A stretch of DNA of 64,000 nucleotides, taken from positions 124,001 to 188,000 of the forward strand of contig NZ_VCQT01000001.1 in the NCBI RefSeq assembly GCF_005938655.1. Reading direction: 5' to 3'. The notes under the pieces are model-generated. The model was not told the DNA's origin. It saw only the letters and a list, made by a program, of their open reading frames with translations, and made no database searches. Source of the stretch: Alloalcanivorax gelatiniphagus (GTDB lineage Bacteria > Pseudomonadota > Gammaproteobacteria > Pseudomonadales > Alcanivoracaceae). Below, piece after piece: positions 1-11,333 of the stretch (position 1 is the first letter of the stretch; every line of letters starts with the position of its first letter). Made by a program: the position numbers and the translations under genes.

Positions 1-196
1 ACAGAAACGCCTCGCCGTCCTTGAGCAGGATATAGGACTCCGTCAGGTTGCCTTTGCCGGCACGCAGGGATTTCACTTCCCAGCCTTCCAGCGCCAGACC
101 TGCTTCGAAGAACTCTTCCAGGTGATAGTCGAAACGCGCCTTGCGGTTCTGTGCGATGGCGCTGTTGGTCGACGTTTGTTTTTTCGCTTTGCCCAT
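1..196 (-). CDS. smpB: SmpB, tmRNA-binding protein (N-terminal part)
   Basis: Only the first 65 codons lie in the window; the gene runs off the left edge. The start is ATG at 196-194, encoding [11 protein letters not shown] and then the conserved N-terminal SmpB core ([34 protein letters not shown]). SmpB binds tmRNA (SsrA) and brings it to ribosomes stalled on broken mRNAs for trans-translation. The gene is divergent from the transporter gene on its right. In Pseudomonas smpB is divergent from ratA-rnfH; here no ratA is seen between smpB and rnfH. The 3' part cannot be assessed. Confidence 0.95.
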   Translation of the reverse strand, partial: MGKAKKQTSTNSAIAQNRKARFDYHLEEFFEAGLALEGWEVKSLRAGKGNLTESYILLKDGEAFL

Positions 197-359
197 GGGG
201 CGGCGATTATAGAGAGAGCCAGGCGTTAAGGCGAGCGTAGCGCCGGCGAAGTTGTTAAACCTGGTCAATGGCGCCAGCGCGGGTGAGTGTTCACCGACCT
301 CTCTTGAGGGGGCCGGGGAAAATCAAGACAATGGCGGCACTGCGTCGAGGGGTTATCCG

Positions 360-1760
360 ATGAACGAAACGAGCAAGCCGGTCCATGGCATGTGGACCAG
401 CCGGTGGGTCTTTATCCTGGCGGCCACCGGCTCCGCGGTGGGGCTGGGCAATATCTGGCGGTTCCCGTACATCACCGGGGAGTACGGCGGCGGTGCTTTC
501 GTGCTGCTGTATCTGGCGTGCATCGCCCTGATCGGCGTGCCGATCATGATCGCCGAGGTGACCCTGGGTCGCCGGGGCGGCCTGAGCCCGATCCATTCCA
601 TGGGGCGGCTGGCGGAACAGAGCAAGGTGAGCCGGCGCTGGAAGGGCATCGGCTATCTGGGGGCGCTGTCCGGCTTTCTGATCCTGTCGTTCTATTCGGT
701 GGTGGCCAGCTGGGCGCTGATCTATGTGTGGGAAGCGGTCCGTGGCCTGTTCCAGGGCATGACCGCCCTGCAGTCCCAGGGCAATTTCGAGGCCATGCAG
801 GCCAACCCCTGGCTGATGCTGGGCTCGCACAGCCTGTTCATGGTGCTGACCATGGGCGTGGTGGCGCTGGGCGTGAAGCGCGGCCTGGAGCGGGCGGTGG
901 AAGTGCTGATGCCGCTGCTGTTCGTGCTGCTGCTGGTGCTGATCGGCTACGCCGCCACCACCCCGGGCTTCGCCCAAGGGGTGGCTTTCCTGTTCGCCTT
1001 TGATTTCTCCAAGCTGTCCGGTGAGGCGGTGGTGATCGCCCTGGGGCAGGCGTTCTTTACCCTGAGCCTGGGCATGGGCGCGATCATGGCCTACGGCGCC
1101 TACATGCCCCGCGAGATCAAGAACAAGAAGACCGGCCGCTCCCGGCCGGTGTCCATCGCCTCCTCGGTGGCCATCATCGCCTTGCTGGACACCCTGGTGG
1201 CGCTGGGCGCGGGCCTGGCCATGTTCCCGCTGCTGTTCACCGGCAACCTGGAGCCGGCCCAGGGGCCGGGCATGATGTTCGTGACCCTGCCGCTGGCGTT
1301 CGGCCAGATGCCCGGTGGCGTGCTGTTCGGTTCCCTGTTTTTCGTGCTGGTGGTGTGCGCCGCCTGGACCTCCTCGATCTCCCTGGGCGAGCCCATGGTG
1401 GCCTGGCTGGTGGAGCGGGGCAAAAGCCGCTGGGCCGCGTCGCTGCTGGTGGGCGGCGCCGCCTGGGTGCTGGGCGTGGGGTCGGTGCTGTCGTTCAACC
1501 TGTGGAAGGAGCACACCTTCCTGATGGGCACCTTCTTCGACAATATCGAATTCCTCTCCACCAGCATCCTGCTGCCCTTGGGCGGCCTGTTGATCGCCCT
1601 GTTCGCCGGCTGGGTCATGAAAGAGACCCAGGTGCGCAAGGAGCTGGCCATGAAGAGCTTCGCGCTGTACATGGTGTGGCGAGCGCTGGTGCGGATCTTC
1701 TCGCCGCTGGCGATGATCGCGGTGATCGCCTATGCCCTGTGGTCCGCCACCCGTGGCTGA
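360..1760 (+). CDS. Sodium-dependent transporter, SNF/NSS (LeuT-like) family
   Basis: A 466-residue integral membrane protein. The first membrane helix carries the family signature GSAVGLGNIWRFPY (residues 24-37), with the unwound Gly/Asn region that binds Na+ and substrate in LeuT-type carriers. About eleven or twelve hydrophobic segments follow. The frame is open from 252, but ATG 360 is preferred because GAGGGG lies just upstream and the extra 36 residues are not family-like. It is expected to import an amino acid or similar solute with Na+; the substrate cannot be read from sequence. The 3' end overlaps the rnfH start by 8 bases, suggesting cotranscription. It occupies the place where ratA is usual. 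Confidence 0.9.
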   Translation: MNETSKPVHGMWTSRWVFILAATGSAVGLGNIWRFPYITGEYGGGAFVLLYLACIALIGVPIMIAEVTLGRRGGLSPIHSMGRLAEQSKVSRRWKGIGYLGALSGFLILSFYSVVASWALIYVWEAVRGLFQGMTALQSQGNFEAMQANPWLMLGSHSLFMVLTMGVVALGVKRGLERAVEVLMPLLFVLLLVLIGYAATTPGFAQGVAFLFAFDFSKLSGEAVVIALGQAFFTLSLGMGAIMAYGAYMPREIKNKKTGRSRPVSIASSVAIIALLDTLVALGAGLAMFPLLFTGNLEPAQGPGMMFVTLPLAFGQMPGGVLFGSLFFVLVVCAAWTSSISLGEPMVAWLVERGKSRWAASLLVGGAAWVLGVGSVLSFNLWKEHTFLMGTFFDNIEFLSTSILLPLGGLLIALFAGWVMKETQVRKELAMKSFALYMVWRALVRIFSPLAMIAVIAYALWSATRG

Positions 1761-2052
1761 CACCATCCGCGTGGAAGTGGTCCATGCGCTGCCGGACCGG
1801 CAGCGCCTGATCGCCCTGGACGTGGCGCCGGGCACCACCATGCTGGAGGCGGCCCGTCAGTCCGGTATCGCCGGGCAGGTCGAGGGGCTGGTGCTGGAGA
1901 CGGCGCCGATGGGCATTTTCGGCAAGGCCGAGCCGGAGCCGGCGCGGCGGGTGCTGGAGGACGGGGAGCGGGTGGAGATTTACCGGCCGCTTACCGTGGA
2001 CCCGAAAGCCGCGCGGCGGGCCCGCGCCGAACGGGCCCGCAAGGGCCGCTGA
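1753..2052 (+). CDS. rnfH: RnfH family protein (RatB, UPF0125)
   Basis: A 99-residue ubiquitin-like (beta-grasp) protein. The N-terminal IRVEVVHALPDRQ and the segment GERVEIYRPLTVDPKAARR near the C-terminus are characteristic of the RnfH/RatB family, whose biochemical role is not settled. GTG 1753 is chosen because it places the conserved VEV.ALP motif at the same distance from the N-terminus as in other members; an ATG at 1732 would add seven residues. The start lies inside the end of the transporter gene, so translation is probably coupled. Convergent with bamE. Confidence 0.85.
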   Translation: MADTIRVEVVHALPDRQRLIALDVAPGTTMLEAARQSGIAGQVEGLVLETAPMGIFGKAEPEPARRVLEDGERVEIYRPLTVDPKAARRARAERARKGR

Positions 2053-2068
2053 CGGCGGGGCCCGCTTC

Positions 2069-2158
2069 AGGAGCGGGGCGGTGTTTTCTGGCGGCGTTCC
2101 AGGAGCGAGGCAGCGGCTTTATGAGCGCGGCAGCGGCGTTCTAGGAGCGAGGCAGCGG
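2069..2158. repeat. Short imperfect repeats at the rnfH/bamE junction
   Basis: Four variants of a GC-rich motif related to AGGAGCGAGGCAGCGG begin near 2069, 2101, 2121 and 2143. The last one contains the bamE stop codon (CTA at 2141-2143 on the plus strand). The units begin with the same AGGAGCG as the REP elements elsewhere in the window but lack the rest of the palindrome. Confidence 0.5.
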
Positions 2159-2656
2159 CACCGTGGTCGCTTCCGGGGTGCTCTGCGGTGCCGCCGGGTC
2201 CGGCTCGGGGTCGCTGAGCGGCTCCTGATCGACGGTACCGCCGTCGCGGCGACGGTCCTCGGCGCGCAGTTCCAGCTCCCGGTCGCGGCGGCCGGAGGTG
2301 CGCTGGCGCACATCAGGCAGGGCCTCGCCCTCATAGCGGCTGTACTGGCCACCTTCGAAATACACCACCACCTGCTGTTCCACGGTTTCCGCCTTGCCGG
2401 GCTGATAGCGCAGCAGGTAGAACCAGGTGTCGGCGGTGAAGGGGTCGGTGAGAGTGGGCGGCCCCAACACGAAACGTACCTGTTCCGGGGTCATGCCGGG
2501 CTCCAGCTCGGCCAGCATATCCTGGGTGACCACGTTCCCCTGGGGGATATCGACGCGGTACACCCCGGGGAAGCGCAGGGAGCTGCAGCCGGCCAGAAGG
2601 GCGGCGAAAAGCAGGGAAACGAGAATGATCCTTGGCATGATGTTTCGACTTGGCAT
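2141..2656 (-). CDS. bamE: BamE (OmlA/SmpA) outer-membrane assembly lipoprotein
   Basis: A 171-residue lipoprotein precursor with a short hydrophobic signal and lipobox LLAGC, followed by the BamE signature FPGVYRVDIPQGNVVTQDM and LEPGMTPEQVRFVLGPP. BamE is the small lipoprotein of the Bam complex that inserts beta-barrel proteins into the outer membrane. A second ATG at 2638 gives an 18-residue signal; neither start has a strong Shine-Dalgarno sequence, so the start is uncertain. The tail after about residue 115 is a hydrophilic Arg/Asp/Pro-rich extension of low complexity, and the last codons and stop lie in local repeats. Divergent from fur, as in Pseudomonas. Confidence 0.92.
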   Translation of the reverse strand: MPSRNIMPRIILVSLLFAALLAGCSSLRFPGVYRVDIPQGNVVTQDMLAELEPGMTPEQVRFVLGPPTLTDPFTADTWFYLLRYQPGKAETVEQQVVVYFEGGQYSRYEGEALPDVRQRTSGRRDRELELRAEDRRRDGGTVDQEPLSDPEPDPAAPQSTPEATTVPLPRS

Positions 2657-2747
2657 AATGTCCGGGCGATAATACAGACTTGTCTAAGGGGAACAAGGTT
2701 CCTCGTGGAATCGAGAATCCCCGCTGGCGGCATACGGAGCAATTATT

Positions 2748-3158
2748 TTGGATAATCAGGATCTTAGGAAAGCGGGCTTGAAGGTGACCCTGCCGCGGAT
2801 GAAAATTCTGCAGCAGCTGGAATCCTCCAAGGAACGGCATCTCAGCGCCGAGGACATCTACAAGGCACTGATGGACGCCGGCGAGGACGTGGGTCTGGCC
2901 ACGGTGTACCGGGTGCTCACCCAGTTCGAACAGGCCGGCATCGTGCTGCGGCACAACTTCGAGGGCGGTTCGGCGGTGTTCGAGCTGGCCGACGAGGAGC
3001 ACCACGATCACATGGTGTGCATGGAGTCCGGCGAGGTGATCGAGTTCCTGGACGAGGAAATCGAGAAGCGCCAGCACCGCATCGCCGAGGAGCACGGTTA
3101 CGAGATCGTCGACCACTCCCTGGTGCTGTACGTGCGCCCCAAAGCCGGTAGCAAGTAA
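2748..3158 (+). CDS. fur: Ferric uptake regulator Fur
   Basis: A 136-residue Fur protein: N-terminal winged helix (KVTLPRMKILQQLE, LATVYRVLTQFEQAGI) and C-terminal metal-binding/dimer domain with the HHDHMVC cluster. It represses iron-uptake genes when bound to Fe2+. The start is TTG 2748, supported by GGAG eight bases upstream and by alignment of the N-terminus. The second cysteine of the enterobacterial CxxC is replaced (C-M-E-S), as known for the Pseudomonas protein. Divergent from bamE and convergent with recN. Confidence 0.97.
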   Translation: MDNQDLRKAGLKVTLPRMKILQQLESSKERHLSAEDIYKALMDAGEDVGLATVYRVLTQFEQAGIVLRHNFEGGSAVFELADEEHHDHMVCMESGEVIEFLDEEIEKRQHRIAEEHGYEIVDHSLVLYVRPKAGSK

Positions 3159-3198
3159 AGCCGGTAACAGTAACACCGCTTCACCCCAGCCAGCCTTT

Positions 3199-3218
3199 GC
3201 CACGGCCTCCGCCGTGGC
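3199..3218. terminator. Hairpin between fur and recN
   Basis: Perfect 8-bp inverted repeat (GCCACGGC / GCCGTGGC, loop CTCC) in the 138-bp convergent gap. There is no T-tract on either side, so it is at best a weak terminator. Confidence 0.35.
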
Positions 3219-3296
3219 ACGCCGCCAGCCAAGCCCTTGATCGTCAGCCCGGCCCGCCCTCGCGGTGCGCCGGGCGCTCGGCGTTGGCGCGCCGGT

Positions 3297-4967
3297 TCAG
3301 GCCACCTGCTGGCCCTTGTCCAGCATTTCCCGGGCGTGGGCGCGGGTGGAGGCGGTGATCTCCACGCCGCCCAGCATCCGCGCCACCTCTTCCACCCGGG
3401 CGCCCTGGTCCAGGGGCTGGATGCGGGTGTGGGTGGTGTCCTTGCCCTGCAGCTTGTGAACCTGCCAGTGCTGGTGCCCCTGGGCGGCCACCTGGGGCTG
3501 GTGGGTGATGCACAGCACCTGGGCGTGCTCGCCCAGTTCGCGCAGCAGGCGGCCAACGATTTCCGCCACGCCGCCGCCCACGCCCACGTCCACTTCATCG
3601 AACACCAGGCTGGGCACGGTCAGGTTGCGTGCGCAGATCACCTGGATCGCCAGGCTCACCCGGGACAGCTCGCCGCCGGAGGCCACCTTGGCCAGCGCTC
3701 TTGGCGGCTGCCCCGGGTTGGCGGAGAAGCGGAATTCCACTTCCTCCAGGCCGTCCGGTCCCGGCTTGCCTTCCTCGACCACGGTTTCCAGGCGGGCGGC
3801 CTTCATGCCCAGCGCCTTGAGCTGCTTCTGCACCTCCCGGGTCAGGGTGGTGGCGGCGTCCCTGCGCCGGCGGCCCAGGGTCTGGGCCTTTTCCATATAG
3901 GCATCGCGGGCGCTCTGCTCGGCGCTGGCCAGGGCTTCCAGGTGTTCGTCGAAATGCTCCAGGGTGTCGGCCTCGCCGGCCAGCTTTTGGTGGTGTTCCA
4001 CCAGCTCCTCCGGGCGCAGCCGGTGCTTGCGGGCCAGGCTGTAGGCCTGGCCCAGGCGCTCTTCCACCTGGCTCAGGCGCTGCGGGTCCAGGTCCAGCTT
4101 CTCCAGGTAGTGGCGCAGATCCTCGGCGGCGGCTTCCACCTGCAGGCGGGCGGATTCCACGGTATCCAGCACCCCGGCCAGGGCGTCGTCGCTGGCGCGG
4201 GCCTCTTCCACCCAGTGGCTGACCTGGCCCAGGTGATCGTTGACGGTGCCGTCGTCGCCGTCATAGAGGGCGGTGACCGCCTGCTGGCACAGCCGGATCA
4301 GGGCCTCGGCGTTACCCAGCCGCTGCTGTTCCTGCTCAAGTTCCGCCAGTTCCCCCTCGGCCAGGGCCAGGGCGTCCAGTTCCTCCAGCTGAAAACGCAG
4401 CAGTTCCTGGCGCTCGGTTTGTTCCCGGGCGCTGGCCAGGGCGTCGTCGTGGGCGCGCCGGGCGCGCTGCCAGTGGCGCCAGGTCTCGCGCACCTCGCCG
4501 GCCAGCTCGCCGGCCTCCGCCAGGCTGTCGAGCAGGGCGCGGTGGGTTTCCTTGCGCAGCAGGGCCTGGTGTTCGTGCTGACTGTGGATGCTGATCAGGT
4601 GGTCGCCCAGGTCGCGCACCTCGGTGAGCGGCGTGGGCGTGCCATTGATATAGGCCCGCGAGCGGCCATCGGCGCGCACCGTGCGGCGCAGCAGGCATTC
4701 GTCGCCGTCGTCCAGCTCCCGCTCGGCGAGCCAGGCGCGGGCGGCGGCGTTGTCGCCGAGATGGAAGGTGGCCAGCACCTCGGCGCGCTCGCAGCCCGGG
4801 CGCACCACGGCGCTGTCCGCCCGTTCGCCCAGGGTCAGCGACAGGGCGTCGATAATCACCGATTTGCCGGCGCCGGTTTCGCCGCTGATCACGGTCAGCC
4901 CGGATTCCGGTTCCAGCTCTAGCTGGTCCACGGTGGCGAAATGGCGAACACTGAGATGGGTCAGCAT
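3297..4967 (-). CDS. recN: DNA repair protein RecN
   Basis: A 556-residue SMC-like ATPase of recombinational double-strand-break repair. The N-terminal lobe has Walker A GETGAGKS near residue 30, a long charged coiled coil fills the middle, and the C-terminal lobe has the ABC signature ASGGELSRVSLA and Walker B LVFDEVDVGVGG. Length matches the family. A LexA-like sequence overlaps its ribosome-binding region, so SOS control is plausible. Divergent from hrcA. Confidence 0.97.
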   Translation of the reverse strand: MLTHLSVRHFATVDQLELEPESGLTVISGETGAGKSVIIDALSLTLGERADSAVVRPGCERAEVLATFHLGDNAAARAWLAERELDDGDECLLRRTVRADGRSRAYINGTPTPLTEVRDLGDHLISIHSQHEHQALLRKETHRALLDSLAEAGELAGEVRETWRHWQRARRAHDDALASAREQTERQELLRFQLEELDALALAEGELAELEQEQQRLGNAEALIRLCQQAVTALYDGDDGTVNDHLGQVSHWVEEARASDDALAGVLDTVESARLQVEAAAEDLRHYLEKLDLDPQRLSQVEERLGQAYSLARKHRLRPEELVEHHQKLAGEADTLEHFDEHLEALASAEQSARDAYMEKAQTLGRRRRDAATTLTREVQKQLKALGMKAARLETVVEEGKPGPDGLEEVEFRFSANPGQPPRALAKVASGGELSRVSLAIQVICARNLTVPSLVFDEVDVGVGGGVAEIVGRLLRELGEHAQVLCITHQPQVAAQGHQHWQVHKLQGKDTTHTRIQPLDQGARVEEVARMLGGVEITASTRAHAREMLDKGQQVA

Positions 4968-4968
4968 G

Positions 4969-4988
4969 GACTGTCCTTCTGGCCAGTA
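4969..4988 (-). promoter_or_regulatory. Possible LexA (SOS) box in front of recN
   Basis: ACTGT-N8-CCAGTA lies directly upstream of the recN ATG. It matches the gammaproteobacterial CTGT-N8-ACAG consensus except for one base in the core (CCAG). It overlaps the likely Shine-Dalgarno sequence. Confidence 0.35.
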
Positions 4989-5125
4989 TTGTCGGGATAG
5001 TAGGCGATTCCCGGCGCCAGTGTAAGCCCCCGGCGGCGGATCGACGCTGCCGGGTGCGTAATGCGCGGCGGGTGCGTAGACTGAACGCCGCGTTATACTG
5101 AAACGTCTTTCCTGGTATTTGAAGC

Positions 5126-6175
5126 ATGGCCCGGCTGGAACTGAACGAACGCAAACAACGATTGTTGATGGCTCTGGTGGAGCGCCACATCCGCCACGGC
5201 CAACCCGTGGGCTCGAAAAGCCTGGCGGGCGGGGGCGGCCTGCAGGTCAGCCCGGCGACCATCCGCAATATCATGGCGGAGCTGGAAGAGATGGGGCTGC
5301 TCACCAGCCCGCACACCTCCGCCGGACGCATTCCCACCGAGCGCGGCTACCGCCTGTACGTGGACACCCTGCTGGCTTCCACCGCCATGGAAAGCCCGGA
5401 CAATGCCCGCCTGCGTGACGAACTGCGCCAGCTGCTGGCGCCGGATCAGTCGCCCCAGGCGCTGGTCTCCCAGGCCTCCCGCACCCTGGCCGAGCTGACC
5501 CGCATGGCCGGGCTGGTGGCGGTGCCGCGCCGCGAGGTGACCACTCTGCGTCAGGTGGAATTTCTGCCCCTGTCCGGCCAACGGGTGCTGGTGGTGCTGG
5601 TGGTGAACCGCTCCGAAGTGCAGAACCGCATCATCCAGACCGGCCGCGAGTACGGCGAGATCGAGCTGCGCCAGGCCGCCAACTACATCAACCACACCTA
5701 TGCCGGCTGCGACCTGGACAGCATCTGCGAGGGGCTTTTGAGCACCATGGACGCGGACCGCGCCCAGCTTGATGAGCTGATGCAGACCACCGTGGACATC
5801 GCCGGCAAGGCCCTGCGGCCGGAGAACAAGGACTCGGACTACGTGGTGTCCGGGGAATCCAATCTGCTCGACAGCGCCGAAGCCGGCGGTATCGAGAAAT
5901 TGCGCGATCTGTTCGAGGCCTTCAACCGCAAGCGCGACATCCTTCATCTGCTGGAACGCAGCGTCAAAGCCGACGGCGTGCAGATTTTCATCGGCCGGGA
6001 GTCCGGCTATCAGCCGTTCGAGGAATACTCCCTGGTGTCCGCGCCCTACAAGGTCGATAACGGCCCCATGGGCGTGCTCGCCGTGGTCGGCCCCACCCGC
6101 ATGGACTACGAGCGGGTGATCCCCACCGTGGACATCACCGCCCGCATTCTGTCCGCCGCCCTGACCCAGCTGTAA
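5126..6175 (+). CDS. hrcA: Heat-inducible transcription repressor HrcA
   Basis: A 349-residue HrcA: an N-terminal winged-helix domain (residues ~1-75, with SPATIRNIMAELEEMGLL and SAGRIPTERGYRLYVD), then a GAF-like domain and C-terminal dimerisation segments (GPTRMDYERVIP, DITARILS). HrcA normally represses chaperone operons by binding the CIRCE inverted repeat. No CIRCE-like TTAGCACTC/GAGTGCTAA pair is visible upstream of hrcA, grpE or dnaK here, so its target is probably elsewhere (groESL is the usual one). Start at ATG 5126. Confidence 0.96.
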   Translation: MARLELNERKQRLLMALVERHIRHGQPVGSKSLAGGGGLQVSPATIRNIMAELEEMGLLTSPHTSAGRIPTERGYRLYVDTLLASTAMESPDNARLRDELRQLLAPDQSPQALVSQASRTLAELTRMAGLVAVPRREVTTLRQVEFLPLSGQRVLVVLVVNRSEVQNRIIQTGREYGEIELRQAANYINHTYAGCDLDSICEGLLSTMDADRAQLDELMQTTVDIAGKALRPENKDSDYVVSGESNLLDSAEAGGIEKLRDLFEAFNRKRDILHLLERSVKADGVQIFIGRESGYQPFEEYSLVSAPYKVDNGPMGVLAVVGPTRMDYERVIPTVDITARILSAALTQL

Positions 6176-6207
6176 CACCGGCGCCAGCGCCGGTTCCCGC
6201 CACGGCC

Positions 6208-6235
6208 CTTGAATCCCGCCGTGCCGTTCCCATAT
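6208..6235 (+). promoter_or_regulatory. Sigma-32-type heat-shock promoter before grpE
   Basis: CTTGAAT at 6208-6214, 13 bases, then TCCCATAT at 6228-6235. This matches the RpoH consensus CTTGAAA-N13-CCCCATnT at nearly every informative position and lies 40 bp before the grpE start. Confidence 0.7.
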
Positions 6236-6275
6236 CTTTGCTCGCTTTCCCGCAACCGGGGACTTTGGAGTGGAT

Positions 6276-6857
6276 ATGAGCGATCAGGACAAACAAAAGC
6301 AGGGCCACGATCAGCCCGAGGTGAACGAACAGGCTCCCCGCGAGGAGCCGGAGATCGTCGAGGAAGACGCCGAGGCGCCCACCGCCGAGCAGGAACTGGC
6401 CGAGGCCCGTGAGCGCGTGGCCCGCCTGGAGAAGGCGCTGGCCGAGGCGGATTTGCGCGCCCAGGCGGAAATGCAGAACGTGCGTCGCCGCGCCGAGCGG
6501 GACGTGGAGAGCGCCCACAAGTTCGCGCTGGAGAAGTTCGCCGGTGATCTGTTGCCGGTGGCCGACAGCCTGGAACGGGGCCTGTCCACCCTGGACGCGA
6601 ACGACCCGACCCTGCAGCCCGCCCGCGAGGGGCTGGAACTGACCCTCAAGGTGCTGCTCGATGTGTTCGCCAAGTACAACCTGGAGCAGATCGATCCCCA
6701 GGGCCAGCCGTTCAACCCGGAACACCATGAGGCCATGACCATGGTGCCGGCGCCGGACGCGGAGCCCAACAGCGTGATCGAAGTGCTCGAAAAGGGCTAT
6801 CAGCTCAACGGTCGTCTGATCCGCCCGGCACGGGTGGTGGTCAGCAAGGCCGGCTAG
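6276..6857 (+). CDS. grpE: GrpE nucleotide-exchange factor
   Basis: A 193-residue GrpE, the co-chaperone that releases ADP from DnaK. An acidic disordered N-terminus (~1-45) precedes the long dimeric coiled coil ([20 protein letters not shown]) and the C-terminal beta-wing ([31 protein letters not shown]). ATG 6276 is preferred over GTG 6270 because TTGGAG ends five bases before it. Preceded by a sigma-32-like promoter and followed 140 bp later by dnaK. Confidence 0.97.
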   Translation: MSDQDKQKQGHDQPEVNEQAPREEPEIVEEDAEAPTAEQELAEARERVARLEKALAEADLRAQAEMQNVRRRAERDVESAHKFALEKFAGDLLPVADSLERGLSTLDANDPTLQPAREGLELTLKVLLDVFAKYNLEQIDPQGQPFNPEHHEAMTMVPAPDAEPNSVIEVLEKGYQLNGRLIRPARVVVSKAG

Positions 6858-6893
6858 GTGTCGCGGGTCCGGCCCCGGCCGGTTCGCGGCACT

Positions 6894-6921
6894 CTTGAAA
6901 AGCGCAAGCCAGCCGCCATAT
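6894..6921 (+). promoter_or_regulatory. Sigma-32-type heat-shock promoter before dnaK
   Basis: A perfect CTTGAAA at 6894-6900, 13 bases, then CGCCATAT at 6914-6921 (one mismatch to CCCCATAT). It lies in the 140-bp grpE-dnaK gap and would give dnaK its own heat-shock transcript. Confidence 0.7.
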
Positions 6922-6997
6922 AGCTGGCAAGTCAATAAGGTTCAGCTGTCCGGGCGGCCTGAAGGGGTCCGGACCGTGTGAAGGAGAATGGAACATT

Positions 6998-8920
<1,923 letters not shown>

Positions 8921-9008
8921 TTGAGGCCCCACGCCGGGCGCGTGGCCCTGGACGCTGAAAGGCGACTCCGGGGCCGGCGCCGGGCGTGCGGCGTCAGAGC
9001 ATATGCAT

Positions 9009-9039
9009 CGCCGGCGGGACACCGCCGGCGTTTCTGCTT
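9009..9039 (+). terminator. Weak terminator/attenuator between dnaK and dnaJ
   Basis: A 9-bp perfect stem (CGCCGGCGG / CCGCCGGCG, loop GACA) followed by TTTCTGCTT, in the 132-bp gap. It could reduce dnaJ relative to dnaK, or stabilise the dnaK 3' end. Confidence 0.5.
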
Positions 9040-9052
9040 CACGGCAAGTTGA

Positions 9053-11046
<1,994 letters not shown>

Positions 11047-11052
11047 GGGTCT

Positions 11053-11106
11053 GATCGCGGCTGAAGCCGCTCCTGCACTCGCCGTAGGAGCGGCTTCAGC
11101 CGCGAT
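11053..11106. repeat. Inverted REP pair between dapB and carA
   Basis: GATCGCGGCTGAAGCCGCTCCT and, 12 bases later, its inverse (AGGAGCGGCTTCAGCCGC then GAT): two palindromic REP cores facing each other. Same family as the elements at 16288, 36101, 53345, 58191 and 60120. This is the only copy in the window between genes pointing the same way. Confidence 0.85.
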
Positions 11107-11130
11107 TACCCGCGAATCCGAGCGTGCGAC

Positions 11131-11159
11131 GTGACACCAGGGCGGTTACGTCCTAAAAT
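11131..11159 (+). promoter_or_regulatory. Sigma-70 promoter of carAB
   Basis: -35 GTGACA (11131-11136; 5/6 to TTGACA), 17-bp spacer, -10 TAAAAT (11154-11159; 5/6 to TATAAT). Predicted transcription start is near 11166, leaving a leader of about 165 nt before the carA TTG. Confidence 0.65.
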
Positions 11160-11166
11160 ACCGCCT

Positions 11167-11264
11167 GCCCAAGATGGGCGAGCGGGTGGTCGAGTGAAAC
11201 CGGGTGTTTTTCCCTCAGAACGCGTTTCCTGAAAGCGAGGTGGAGCAATCCATCTCGCTTTTTT
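11167..11264 (+). promoter_or_regulatory. carAB leader: possible leader peptide and intrinsic terminator
   Basis: In order: a hairpin GCCC-AAGAT-GGGC at 11167-11179; a 12-codon frame GTG 11194 to TGA 11232 ([12 protein letters not shown]) with a pyrimidine run GTTTTTCCCTC; and immediately after its stop a terminator at 11234-11264 (AGCGAG-G-TGG, loop AGCAAT, CCA-T-CTCGCT, then six T). The terminator is clear. The peptide has no strong Shine-Dalgarno sequence and is tentative. The layout resembles UTP-sensing coupled attenuation of pyrimidine genes. Confidence 0.5.
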
Positions 11265-11333
11265 GCGAACCTCGCAAGGGGTTCCGACCCCCGCCACCGA
11301 TCTCCACAAGTCCCTATCCGCCAGGAGGTTGCG

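Noticed and set aside
4968-5125. CIRCE element upstream of hrcA
   Set aside because: No TTAGCACTC/GAGTGCTAA inverted repeat is found in the recN-hrcA gap.
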